Shown here: one piece after another, positions 11,512-22,410 of the stretch
How the letters are laid out: each line of letters begins with the position of its first letter
How positions within the stretch are numbered: the first letter of the stretch is position 1
Assembly (NCBI GenBank): GCA_963082975.1
Contig: OY720346.1
Location: 27,212,720 to 27,276,719, forward strand
Reading direction: 5' to 3'
Origin: Labia minor
Taxonomy: Eukaryota; Arthropoda; Insecta; Dermaptera; Spongiphoridae
Length of the DNA: 64,000 nt
The notes under the pieces: generated by a model
Databases searched by the model: none
Told to the model about the DNA's origin: nothing
Seen by the model: the letters and a program-made list of their open reading frames with translations, nothing else
Position numbers and translations under genes: made by a program

Positions 11512-12679
11512 TAGGGCTTGCAATACCGGGATTTTGTCCCTTATTAAAAACCGGAACTTATGTAAAAATAACGGTATTTCGGTATTACATTAGTTGATAA
11601 AAATTGAATTTATGCACAATATAAATCTAATTTAAAATAATATTAATTCATTACAAGAAATTTTTTTTGAAATTAGACATACTGGTATATCATCTCTAGT
11701 ATCAAAAATTCGGAAAGTGGTGAAAACATTTAAAATTCACCTTCTAAAAATTCTAATATTTACAAAGGTACGTGAGAGAACAATTAGGTAAAGAACAGCG
11801 CTAAAATTAGATTGTCAAACAAGATGGAACAGTATGTTATTTATGATAGAAAAATTTGAAGAAATTAAATTTTGTATTCAAAAATCGCTTATTGACATTA
11901 GTTCTGATATTCATTTATCTGACGAAGAATTTAATTGATTATCTTTATTTATTTCTGCTCTTACTCCTGTAAAATTAACAGTAGATGCATTATGCCGAAA
12001 AGATGCAAATCTTTTTGGCGGCTGACGTTTCTTTAACATTTATGTTAGATACTCTTTCCCAGCAAAAATCTGCAATTGAATTAGAATTATTGGAAGCATT
12101 AAAATCTCGAATTTTACTGCACCAACTGAATTATCACAAATACTTCAGTATCTGCAAAAGGGCTCACAGATGTTGGAGAAGTATTTAGACGCATATCCAA
12201 ATTTACAATCATTAAAATAATTGTAAGCTTAACTAAACGGCGACATGAAAATCTAGAAGATACAGAAGATATGGAAGTTGTACAAGAAACATCCCTTCCA
12301 ATATCTTTATAACTTCCCAAATTAGTAATGAAACAGTATTAGAATCTGACAAGGTAACCTTAAATGCATTAAAGAAAAAACACTAAATACTTAATTTAAT
12401 ATATACTTTTTTACATGCACGTTTTTTTGTATCTATCTACTCCTACTCTCTATGTAATAAAATAAATAATATCTATATATATATACTCATTTCAGAACTA
12501 AATTTATTGGATTTCATATATTATTTGTTAACAAGTCAATATATAACAAGTATATATAATCTGATGTAAGTAAAAATATAACTAGTAAATTTTTTATTAA
12601 TAATACCGGTATCCCGATATTTCAAATTTCAAATATCAAATACCGGTATTCAGATTTTTGTTCGGTATTGTAGGCCCTA
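11512..12679 (+). mobile_element. hAT element with decayed transposase, 1168 bp
   Basis: Inverted ends TAGGGCTTGCAATACCG and TAGGGCCTACAATACCG are flanked by a perfect 8-bp duplication, cccatata (11504-11511 and 12680-12687). A transposase remnant on the plus strand (about 11910-12310) contains SALTPVKLTVDALCRKDAN, FAADVSLTFMLDTLS and LELLEALKSRI, blocks I associate with hAT transposases, but the frame changes several times and there are stops. The element is too short for a full transposase, so it is internally deleted. The perfect duplication suggests a moderately recent insertion of an already defective copy. Confidence 0.85.
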
Positions 12680-12964
12680 CCCATATATATATATCTCAAT
12701 ATACCGAACCTATATAGTAAATATAATAGTGAATCTAATGAATATAATAAACCTATATTTATTTTGTCAGCTCAATCATAAAATATTTTTAAACTCAAAA
12801 GAAACTTAAAACAAATAAAATAAAAATAAAATTTTATTTTTATTAAATTTAAAAATCATTCGTTTAAACTTAACAAATATAAATAAAAAGAAATATAAAT
12901 AATTATGTAACATTTCTATATGAAGTATATATAAATTAGTTTTAGTAATATATTTTTTTAAAAT

Positions 12965-13090
12965 ATCTCATAAATAATATAATATAATAATATAATATAA
13001 TAATATAATAAAATAATATAATATAATAATATAATAAAATAATATAATATAATAATATAATAAATATAATATAATAATATAAATAAGATT
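12965..13090. repeat. AT-only minisatellite
   Basis: Tandem units built from TAATATAATA and TAATAAAATAA words over about 120 bases, imperfectly repeated. Confidence 0.75.
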
Positions 13091-13332
13091 TAATTTAAAG
13101 AAATTATTATTTAGATACTATGACCTCAACCTCCAAGTCCTGCATATTACAAATGTTAAAGAATTGAATATATAATATATGCAAGTTTAACCCAATTAAT
13201 TATTAGAGAACACATTAATATCTATAGTGATTTTATTTTAATATTCTATATTTGTTCATTTCAGTTAGAATAAATCTATAGTTATATTATGAATATTTCT
13301 CTCTCTCTCCTAACATGAAGGAAAAAATAAAA

Positions 13333-13680
13333 TTTGGAGTGTCTATCTCGCAAATTTGAATTGGATAATCAAGCTTTTTTCTATATTTGAAAATTAATTA
13401 AAATTTTATTTTCTGCGATCATAGGTTTTAAGGTTTTTAACATAAATTTCACTAATAACAATTTATTGAAATAAGAAGGTAATTAAATAATATTAACATT
13501 TAGTCAAAACTTAAAAAATTTATTTATTTATTTATTTATTATTAATTAATAAATAAATAAATTTAAAAAATTAATTCCGTTACTTTCAGCGATTCAATCA
13601 AGCTGAAATTCTATATATAGGAGTTTTATATAATTTTTAATCATGTGAAAAACTATTTTTACGATCAGTTTAGAGGGAAA
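13333..13680 (+). mobile_element. Family B copy, 3'-truncated
   Basis: Begins TTTGGAGTGTCTATCTCGCA (the start of family B with a small deletion) and later has the family core AGCGATTCAATCAAGCTGAA and CAGTTTAGAGGG. It breaks off where a second family B start begins, so two copies are joined or nested here. Confidence 0.55.
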
Positions 13681-13683
13681 AAA

Positions 13684-13788
13684 TCTGGGGTGTCTCCATT
13701 CGACTATCTCGCAATTTGAATTTTATTAAATAACATATATTATATTTAAATTAAATTTAATTAAATTATAAATTAAACTATAAATTAC
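13684..13788 (+). mobile_element. Family B 5' end fragment
   Basis: Starts TCTGGGGTGTCTCCATTCGA followed by CTATCTCGCAA, the family B 5' motif. It is cut by the hAT-like element that follows. Confidence 0.55.
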
Positions 13789-14013
13789 AATGTCGCGGCT
13801 CGCGACAAACATTTTTGCGGCCCGGCCAACATATCAGCAAATATTTCTTAAATTTTTTCAATATGGTTCTAAAAAAAAAAAAAGAAAAAATGTTTTTCGC
13901 GATCAGAATTTTAAACATTTCCGACTATTATTCAAAATAATTTTTTTTGCCTCCCGCCTAAAGTTAAACCTTGTTTGTTTGGTCCAAGTGTACCTATGAG
14001 TTTGACATCCCTG
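13789..14013 (-). mobile_element. hAT-type MITE relic
   Basis: The right end, read on the minus strand, is CAGGGATGTCAAACTCATAG, a classic hAT terminus. The left side has GCGGCTCGCGAC and GCGGCCCGGCC, the GC-rich subterminal words that normally lie near the other end. The outermost bases of that end are lost. Confidence 0.55.
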
Positions 14014-14155
14014 TTTTACAGTATTGAGTGAACAAAGGATTTGGGAAATTTTAGTATGTTTCTTAAAAATAAAATTGAGGAGCACATCATCTCTTATTAA
14101 TATCTATAGTCTATCTATCATGCAATAGCTAATTGAAAATTTATTTTTAAAAAAA

Positions 14156-14345
14156 TCTGGAATATCTCCACTCGACTATCTCGTAAATTTGAATTGAATT
14201 AATTAACATATATTATATTTAAATTAAATTTAATTAATTATAAATTATAAATTAAAATTAATAAATAATATTTATTAAACCAGCGCGTCTTTAGCTCTTT
14301 GTTGATGGCACCACGTCACGTGCTGGCGCGTGATTTGCAGTGTTA
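14156..14345 (+). mobile_element. Family B 5' part
   Basis: Starts TCTGGAATATCTCCACTCGA and CTATCTCGTAA and runs through the GATGGCACCACGTCACGTGC block. The right half is missing, replaced by the unit described as C. Confidence 0.6.
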
Positions 14346-14352
14346 AAAAATT

Positions 14353-15590
14353 ATTAACACTTGTAGATTAATTACTTGAATTAAAAAAAATTAAAAGAAA
14401 TATTACCCAACGACATGATAATTTTTTTTTTGCTCAAAATTGTATTGTTCATAATAGAAAAATTTCAAATTCGTTATTATTACCTTTTTGAGAGTATATA
14501 TATAATTATTACTTCTATAATATAATTAAATTGAATAGGGTGCAATATTCTAATCAATTTTTAAGAAACCTTGACTTTTTAAATAAGCTGACCTGTGGCC
14601 AGGTCCGAATCGACCGACAGTTTGAAGTAAATTAATTTCCAGCTACAGAAACAATTTCAAATAATTTTAATATATCTATTAATGTAATAAAAAACAGATA
14701 TGGATACATAAATAATAAATATAAACATTTTTAATTTTATTTTATTTATAATATATATGCAAGACCAGGTTGTGACGTCATGAATGGCTGGATGACGTCA
14801 TATAATTTTAAATCAAGAAAAAACTAATAAATATGATTTTCCCGAGGATAAAACCAATACAAAGTGCATGATTCGTGGTGATATGTAAAAAATCTCCTCA
14901 TGTGAAATTTGGTGTGAAAATAACCCTTCCCTTCCTATCGTCGATCGCTAATACTACCACTTCCGGTTTCCGGATTTGCACCAAAAGTTGATCAATTCAT
15001 CCCACTGATGCATTAAGTAAATATACCAAATTTCATCAAAATCGGTTCAGCCGTTCAGGCTGTACACATCTATACGGACGGACGGACGGACAGACATCAT
15101 GCTAAAAATACTTTTTTCTGTTAAGAAAATGCATGATTCGTGGAGATATGTAAAAATCTCCACATGTGAAATTTGGTGTCGTCGGTCGGTAAAAATTATA
15201 ATTTGTTTTGAATGGGCCTCAGAATTATATTTGCAACAATACATCAAGGTCCCTTTGTCACTCTTTACATATTTACTTATTTATCTAAATGTTTCAAAGG
15301 GGGTCTTTTATACCTGGGAGGCCCTAAATATACCTTTAGCTTAATCCGTCTCTGTATCTGTTTACTATATATTAATTTTATTTTTACGATTTTCTGCCTG
15401 AATGAATTTAACTCTCAGTTTTAAAATTATAAAATATTAGATTTAAGAATATTTTTTTTCAATGAGCTGAAGTCAAAATAAGCATTTTATCTATTGATTG
15501 AATGATATCCTTTAAATTGGTTTGTAATTGTTCTCGATTTTATAAAACTTTCCACAATAAAAATAATCTAAATATCAATTAAAATAAAAA
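14353..15590 (+). repeat. Repeat unit C, copy 1, split by a later insertion
   Basis: The two flanks (14353-14403 and about 15203-15590) match 31988-32407, where they are continuous. In this copy about 0.8 kb, including family A copy 3, has been inserted. The unit runs from AACACTTGTAG to just before the TCTGGAGTG start of family B. It contains a 70-codon frame (15212-15424) that is also open in the second copy. I do not recognise the peptide, and open status in two young copies is weak evidence for coding. Confidence 0.5.
14584..15195 (+). mobile_element. Family A copy 3
   Basis: Same 5' hairpin, ACCGACCGAC, paired TGACGTCA, CGGAC tract and GTCGGTCGGTAAAAA end as the other copies. About 27 bases are missing just before the 3' end. 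It lies inside repeat unit C and is therefore younger than that unit's arrival. Confidence 0.6.
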
Positions 15591-16061
15591 TCTGGAGTGT
15601 CTCCACTCGACTATCTCGCAAATTTGAATTGGATTAAATAACATATATTTAATTTAAATTAAATTTAATTAATTAATTAAATTATAAATTAAAATTAATA
15701 AATAATATTTATTAAATGAACGCGTGTTTGGCACTTTGGTGATGGTACCACGTCACGTGCTGGAGCGTGATTGGCAGTCAACGTGTTAAAAAATTAATTC
15801 CGGTACTTTCAGCGAATCAATCAAGCTGAAATTCTATATATAGCAGTTTTATATAATTTTTAATTGTGTGAAAAACTATCAAACATATATCTTTAATTTT
15901 ACGGTCAGTTTAGAGAAAAAAAAATGAAAACGTGGTAAGTAATGACCCTCTTCCGGTTGAGCTACGTTTCTCAAAAGTTGATAGAAAACTACGAATTTTG
16001 AATAATGGCCATGTACCAAATTTCATTATTCTAGCTCAAACCGTTTTTGCGTAATCTTGTC

Positions 16062-16094
<33 letters not shown>

Positions 16095-16202
16095 ACACAC
16101 ACATTTTTTCAACCTTAGTGAAAATGACTCGTATAAAAACATCAAAATCTCGACATCGAAAATTTTCGTGATTGTAATACTATCTCTTGCGAGATAGTAA
16201 AA
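15591..16202 (+). mobile_element. Family B full-length copy (Helentron/HINE-like), about 612 bp
   Basis: 5' end TCTGGAGTGTCTCCACTCGA contains a small hairpin GAGTG-tctc-CACTC and is followed by CTATCTCGCAA. The 3' end has a 9-bp-stem hairpin TACTATCTC-ttgc-GAGATAGTA, whose bottom strand again reads CTATCTCGCAA, then AAAAT. A (CA)n microsatellite lies at about 16071-16104. This layout (subterminal inverted 11-mer, core, microsatellite, 3' hairpin, no CTRR) is what I know from DINE-1/HINE elements of the Helentron group. No coding capacity. Confidence 0.6.
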
Positions 16203-16397
16203 ATTAGATCTATATAAATAAATTGTGTTGCTTTTTTCACCAAATCATCCGTCATTCATTACCTTTAATTTAGTGATGACGAGGAATCCAAATATCCTTT
16301 AGATATATGGCATATATTTCTTGTGAATAATTTTAACAACAAACATTTTCTAAAAACAATTTAATGAATCACTAATTTTATGGAAATATAGTATATA

Positions 16398-17443
16398 TCA
16401 GGTCGTCAAGTATGAAATTTGTAGAAAAAAGCACAAAGTTTATTGATAACTTACAAACATAAGGAGTTATTCTAATCATCGAAGTATGCACCCATATTGT
16501 CTACACACTTTTGCCATTTAAGTGGGAGGTTATTCAGGCCGTTAGTATAAAACCCTGGTGAACGGGAGTCAATGAATTCCTGGAAGGCCAGTTTAACTGC
16601 ATTATCGGAATTAAACTTTTTTCCTATCAAGAAGTTGTCCAAATTTCGAAAGAAGTCAGTGGGGGCTTGGTCTGGTGAGTATGGTGGATGATGGAGAAGT
16701 TCCTACTCCAATTCCTGTATCTTTGCCACAGTCATTTGTGCAGTGTGTGGTCTAGCGTTATCATGCAAAAGGATAGGTGTCGATCTGTTGACCAATCTGG
16801 GCTGTTTTTCTTTAAGTTTTTGCATCATTTCGTCCAGTTGGTTGCAGTATATGTCTGCTGTAATCGATGAGCCAGGTTTCATGAACTCATAATGGATTAC
16901 ACCTGCGTGGAACCCACTTATCCAACTTTTTCACCTTCCCGATTTGCGCTAAATGAGTCAATATTGTTTGTTTGGTAACACCAAACTTTAGTGATAATTC
17001 ATATGCACTTTGGGATGGGTCAGACTCAACGGTGACCTTTAGATCGTCATTATTCACCTTTGATTTCGGGCGACCGCGAGGCTCATTTGCGAGGTCAAAG
17101 TTACCTGTTCGAAATTTAGCGAACCAATTAGATACTGTCTGTTGCGTAGTAACACTAGAGCCAAATACAGTATTAATGTTTCGCGTGGCCTGCGACGCCG
17201 TATTTCCACGTAGGAACTCATACTTCATAATTGTTCGCATTTCGGACCTTTCCATTTTAAACAAAATTGATTTAAAAAAAAACCGTTTTACACTTTTTAG
17301 GGATTATAATAATTCTTTCAAACAAGCAAGCTGTGTAAATTGACAGAAAAAAAAATAACGGTAAAATATTCAGCCAATGTCAAGTTATAAGCTATTAAGG
17401 TTGGCCATATTACTAGCTACAAATTTCATCCTTGACAACCTAA
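16398..17443 (-). mobile_element. mariner transposon, internally deleted
   Basis: Terminal inverted repeats start TCAGGTCGTCAAG on the left and TTAGGTTGTCAAG on the right, with ATGAAATTTGTAG following in both. TA flanks lie at 16396-16397 and 17444-17445. At 1046 bp it is shorter than the usual 1.3 kb. The transposase lies on the minus strand and has lost a central piece. No full Helentron or hAT sequence is nested in it. Confidence 0.9.
16486..17255 (-). pseudogene. Defective mariner transposase
   Basis: The ATG at 17255 opens an intact N-terminal part: helix-turn-helix region (FLRGNTASQATRNINTVFG), the PRGRP linker motif, a second helix-turn-helix and IGKVKKLDKWVP. About 100 residues are then deleted, removing the first catalytic Asp (WVTGDE-type block). 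The frame changes at the junction near 16905. The remainder keeps LLHDNARPHT (second Asp) and HHPPYSPDQAPTDFF (third Asp, D34D type), with one in-frame TAG just before the latter. It ends MGAYFDD at about 16486. It cannot make active transposase, but the intact DNA-binding half could still be made. Confidence 0.88.
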
Positions 17444-17449
17444 TACATG

Positions 17450-18590
17450 AAAATCAAATCTAAACTTGAGTTTCGGAAATCCAGAAATTAAATATAACAT
17501 AGTGTTATATAATTTATTTTAGAATTAAAGTGTTAATTTATTGATACCTTATTTTACTTGATTCCTTTCGATTAATATAATACTTGATTTTTTAAATCCT
17601 TCTTTAGAAAATAAATTTATTAAATTCAATTTCTTTATTTTATCCACACACACACATTTTGGTAATTACATTATCACCTGAAACTTCTCAAATGTTAAAA
17701 TATATATCCATTTGAAACTAATGGGTTTAAATTTATAATAAATTATTATTATCAAATATTAAATTTTTTTGTTTAGTTTAGTTATAGTTTTATATTATAG
17801 GATTTCTCAACTATTTTTTGGGTATATATATAATGTATGAGGTGGAGGCATTTTAAACTTCCTGGAAAGAGAAAGATTTGTTATTTTTAAAATAATTTAT
17901 AATTATAAAATATAGATAATAATTGTTTTCTATTTTCTATTTCGTAAATTAGCAAAAACTGTCAAAATACCAAATAATGTATTTAATATTGCAAAATTTA
18001 AAAAAAAGTTATTTCCAGAATAGGAGAGGGTTCAAGTTCCCTGACCTTTCTTTTCTCTCTTTCCTTCTTCTCATTCATAGTTCATATTCAGGAATCTTAA
18101 AAGGGGTTTACAGTAACTAAAGGGACTCCCACCTCCTTTGAATATTATGAGTTTATTAATGATGAATAAAATAAAAGGTTGTTTGTGGTTTGAAAAAAAT
18201 ATAAAATTTGGTGTTTGTTTGATCAACTTATGAATATAAAGTTAATGTGAATATTTGTGTTATATTCGTATTAATGTTAATAATTCATTACAATTAAATT
18301 AATTTAATTTTAAGGATAAAAAAAATTACATTTACAAATGATGTGAATTATAATTAATTATTAAAATATAATTAAGTGTTTAAAAAAAATATGGATAGCC
18401 GTTTGTGAAGATATCAATTTTATTATCTTTTTTTTTAAATTCTAGATTATTTTTGAAAGAGTTTTAAAAACTTAAAAAGACATTTTTTAATTTTTTCACT
18501 TCTCCTATTAAATCAGATTTTAATTGTTTATATTTTTAATATTTTTATTAATAATATATATTAAATTTTTAAACTAGTAGAAAATATTGC
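17450..18590. other. AT-rich stretch without recognised features
   Basis: Low-complexity A/T sequence with a short CA run near 17645-17658. A pyrimidine-rich patch lies at 18040-18080. Nothing coding seen. Confidence 0.45.
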
Positions 18591-18699
18591 TTAGAGAAGA
18601 AAACGATATAAATATAAAGGAAAAATTTGCGTTATAATTTTTTCGGAAAATTTAAATATATTAGATGACTTGGAAAATTCACTTAAAGATAACATGGAA

Positions 18700-19650
18700 A
18701 AGTTGATTAATTTATAAAAAGAAGAAATTAATATACTGAAAAATAAAATTATATAATATAATATAATTAGTAACAGAATAAAATTATCAATATAGAAAAT
18801 CTGATTGTTAATGAAAAAGACATGGAATAGGAAGACGTAGTAAGGTTTAACTACTTAGGATCTATAATAACGAAGAATAACCATATATTCAAGAATCCTT
18901 CAAGAATCCTTCAAGAGGCCTGTAACTATGACACTTTTATTATTCTTTTTAACACTTTTAGGCTTATTTCACAATAATTAACAAGATATATCAAAATTAA
19001 AAATAACAATAAAAAACCTTTGACTTTGTACGACTTACGCAAGGACAATGCTTATCAAGTCGGTTATATCAATTAGGTGTCCTATGATCAGTAGAACGGG
19101 TCCTATTAACCTTTACCTTGATTTTCTTGATCGGAGGCGCTATCAAGTAGCTTTCCCAATGTTGAACCCGGAGGCTGGGTTGACTCCGTCCCATAGACAC
19201 CAGCTAAGGAAATTCCCTTGCCAGGCCCGGGACTTGAACCCGGGGCCACGTGAATGTGAGCCAATTACGCTAACCTCTCACCCTGTGGCTTCTTTAAAAA
19301 TTTTCAATACTATTATTTTTTCGGTAATATTAAGTATATGGATATGATATAAAAATAGGAGACTTGGAAAATAGGAAACTTGGAAGAATTTATGGTCCGA
19401 AAAAAAATAAAATTTTGGCAGAGAATAGAAGAAAGATTAGTGGAAAGTTTATTGTTGAGAAATCCACAATTGGGAAACAACAACAAATTGGGTAGACCAA
19501 GAATACAGTAGACTACCAATATAAAGGTAGATATCAGGAAGTTAGGGGTAGATGAAAATTGGATGGAGAGGGTAGCTGCAGATCTTTCGAATTCAATGGC
19601 GCCATGGGGCCGCATCTTGTGGAGTCCCTTGATATTTATATAATAATCAA
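18700..19650 (+). mobile_element. LINE 3' relic, interrupted by a SINE
   Basis: At 18790-18880 the plus strand reads NEKDME and VRFNYLGSIITKNN, matching the post-catalytic F-x-YLGSIIT block of non-LTR reverse transcriptases. From 19345 to 19640 further LINE C-terminal-like sequence follows, with frameshifts and stops. The middle (19026-19289) is a tRNA-derived SINE. The copy is old and truncated at its 5' end. Confidence 0.55.
19026..19289 (-). mobile_element. tRNA-derived SINE
   Basis: On the minus strand the 5' end GCCACAGGGTGAGAGG leads to an A box TTAGCGTAATTGG (19273-19261) and a B box GGTTCAAGTCC (19240-19230), spaced as in a tRNA promoter. A GCCCCGGGTTCAAGTCCCGG arm forms a T-stem-like hairpin. 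The unrelated body that follows runs to about 19026. It does not fold as a complete tRNA (no proper acceptor stem), so it is a retroposon and not a tRNA gene. It would be transcribed by RNA polymerase III and moved by LINE enzymes. Confidence 0.8.
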
Positions 19651-19659
19651 TAGAACCTA

Positions 19660-20920
19660 AATAAATAAATTATTTAAAATTATTTTGATAAATTAAATTC
19701 ATATAAAAGTATTTTTTATCTTTTTATCAAAACATGATTAAAAAAAGAAAAAAACTTTTTTTTTGAATAAAGAGTATCTTTATTATTATTTCCAAAGATA
19801 TTTTTATATACATTTTGTTACATTAAGTAGATTTTTTTCGGTTCTTTCATTCAAAAGATATATAATTTTCTAGTTGAACTATTTTTTCTTTTATCAAAGG
19901 AAATTGTTAGTATTAGATAAACGACGAGATACCCTTATTCTTTAACACAACAGAGGGAAAAGTGGAGGGGGAGGCTGATGCGCTCAATTGAATCTCAAGA
20001 ACTAGGTGGGCGTTTCGGTTAACTAGCTTATACACCTAACGCAAGAGGCGGCGGCATTGGCTAAATTTTAACCAAAACCTTTGTACACAACTTAACCCAA
20101 TTCTTTACATTAGTTATTATAAAAGGATCACTTGAGGGGAAAATTGGCCTTATTGTAAAAATATATTTGAAAAATCTATTATTTCGCTATAGAGATACTT
20201 GTATATACAATATTTTTCTTTTATTAAACTCAATAATATTTGTCTTTTATAAAATTATTTAAATAAACAAGAAATTAATTTTTGAATTATTTAACATTTT
20301 ATTTGAAAAGAAATTAACTTAATTCGATATTTTATAATTTATTGAATATATAAGTCTCAATTTGACTATAAATTAATCTTTTTATACTTATTAGACACGT
20401 AAATTAAAACGCAATTAAAAGATCAATTAAATTAAATTATTTTCTATTTATTCTCCAGTTACCTCTTATTCATTATTTATCTTATTTTATAATCCTTCCC
20501 ATTAACCCTCATCACAACTTTTCTAAATCTGTCAAACAAATGATGTCATTCAGGTAACAAGTGAGAACAAATAGCATAGAAACTGGGCTCGAATTAGCCA
20601 TAAACAACAAAACTTAAATTTTAATTTTCGATACAATTAATGAAATTTTAGATCTAGATTTAAAATTACAAGTACTAAATATTCAATGAATCTGTTTAAT
20701 TAATAATTTATTTCAAAATCAAAACAAATAATTATAAAATATATTTGTATATTTGATGATTTTTCCCATTCTTACCACTCTTCTCTTAATAAATTTTTAT
20801 GGCATATAGAATACAAAATCACTTCTCATGATAAAAAATGTTTTTTTAATTTTTTAATAATTAGTTTAATTCTAATCTAATTTTTTAGAAAGTACCCGTT
20901 TTTCATGTAAGATACAATTT
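19660..20920. other. AT-rich stretch without recognised gene
   Basis: One more complex patch at about 19915-20110 (for example GGAGGGGGAGGCTGATGCGC). No open frame or terminal repeats were recognised. Confidence 0.4.
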
Positions 20921-20927
20921 TATTAGG

Positions 20928-21060
20928 TCAAAGGATTCTCAAACTTTTTGAAGTTGGTACCACAGAAACTTCCATCAAAAAATTCAGGTACCACTAAAAT
21001 GATTTCGTTACTAAAAGTAACGTTACTGAAGGTGTAACACATTAGCGTCTGTTAAGACCC
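20928..21060 (+). mobile_element. Solo hAT-like terminus relic
   Basis: CAAAGGATTCTCAAACTTTT followed by GGTACCAC and a second GGTACCAC is a worn hAT-like end. No partner terminus was found. Confidence 0.3.
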
Positions 21061-21484
21061 GGGTATTGTAAATTAATGTTTTATTAATTATCACGATAAC
21101 TTTTTTATTTATCTATTTTTTGACAAATTATTAATTTAATTATATTTAAATTAAATTTATAAAATGATTTTTTAAGATAAGATTATTTTAATTTATTCAT
21201 TTTTTTATTTATTTTTAAACTGACATTTTTTCAATGATGAAATATTAAAAAAGTAAAGAAAAATGAATTTTTAATTTTTTTTTTCTATTTTTTATATAAG
21301 AATAATATGTAGGTGTTTCTTTATTATTATTAAAGATAAGAGATTATATCAAGAGAAAAATTTAAAGTATATACATTTAAAAGTAAATAAGGATTAAATT
21401 TTCTCAAATAGGATACAATTTTTTATTCATTAATCAATTTAATGATCAAAATTATTTTCAAAGGTGATAAAATTTAAAATATAT

Positions 21485-21895
21485 AAAACAATGTATTAAG
21501 AGTGTGAGGCATGATCTATGACCAGAATAGATTTAGAGAATAGGATTCTTTGAAGCATTTATGGGGCAAAGAAAGATGAGGTCACCGGGGAATCGCGGAG
21601 ACTTCATAAAGAGGAATTGCTTGACCTCTATATATAGTTACAATATAAAATCGAGAATGCTGCGATGGGCAGGTCAAGAGGCTAGAATGGCGAAAAATAT
21701 ATTGGTGGGGAAACCGAATGGAAGACCAAGGACGCGGTGAGTGGATAATGTAGGAAGGGAAGTGAGAGAGATGGGTCAGGGTAGGGATTGGAGGTTTGTG
21801 GCTCAGAATAGGGATACTTGGGGAAGTGTGGTTCAGTGTGGTTGCTGCGGCCAAGAACTTTCGAGTTCCGTAGAGCCACAGAGTTAGATAGATAG
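21485..21895 (+). mobile_element. LINE 3' end fragment with TAGA tail
   Basis: Homologous to the LINE pieces inside both Helitrons: it shares GGCAAAGAAAGATGAGGTCACC, read as a GxKKDE..GPKKDEVTG-type block, then LRWAGQ, GKPNGRPR and AQNRDTWG. It ends in GAGCCACAGAG followed by three TAGA units, a typical microsatellite tail of RTE-like LINEs. The frame is broken several times. Confidence 0.65.
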
Positions 21896-22373
21896 ATTAT
21901 TGAATGAACAACACATTTGCCAAAAGTTGCCAAAAATTAGAAATCACTTTGACAATCATTAATGACTCGTAGATTAACATGTAAATTAAAATATCAGAAA
22001 TAGATTCTTGGAACCATAAAACTTAAAGAAAAATTGAAATATCAAGTTTAATATATATATATATGATGATTGCATTATTTTCCGGGTAAATCCCACACGT
22101 TGAGATTTATTACTCTCTGCTATAAAACTATAAAAAAAGTGGGACCCAAAGTGATCATTAGGGAAGTATATCTAACTCTAATTAACACTATAAAAATCAA
22201 TATAACAAAATAATTATAAAATAAAAACATGTTTTTTAAATTTTATGAATTATTATTTATCTATATATATAAAAAAAGGTTTTTGTCTGCACATTGCTCA
22301 GAATTTAAAAATTTTTGCATATCTTCGCGTTTCATGACCTCTAGAATCCAAAAGTGACTTTAGAATTTTTCAC

Positions 22374-22374
<1 letters not shown>

Positions 22375-22408
<34 letters not shown>

Positions 22409-22410
22409 CG
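22375..22410. repeat. (TCTG)8 microsatellite in Helitron 1
   Basis: Eight TCTG units and one TCCG. The same site in Helitron 2 has 18 TCTG units. Confidence 0.9.

Noticed and set aside
12965-13090. Replication origin or scaffold attachment site from the AT-only repeat
   Set aside because: Such sequence is ordinary in this genome, and no specific motif can support the claim.
15212-15424. 70-codon frame in repeat unit C as a real gene
   Set aside because: It is also open at 32050-32262, but the copies are recent duplicates, the sequence is A/T-biased and hydrophobic, and no start context or homology supports coding.
19230-19289. Functional tRNA gene
   Set aside because: A and B boxes are present, but there is no complementary acceptor stem or plausible anticodon arm and a long unrelated tail follows; SINE is the better explanation.
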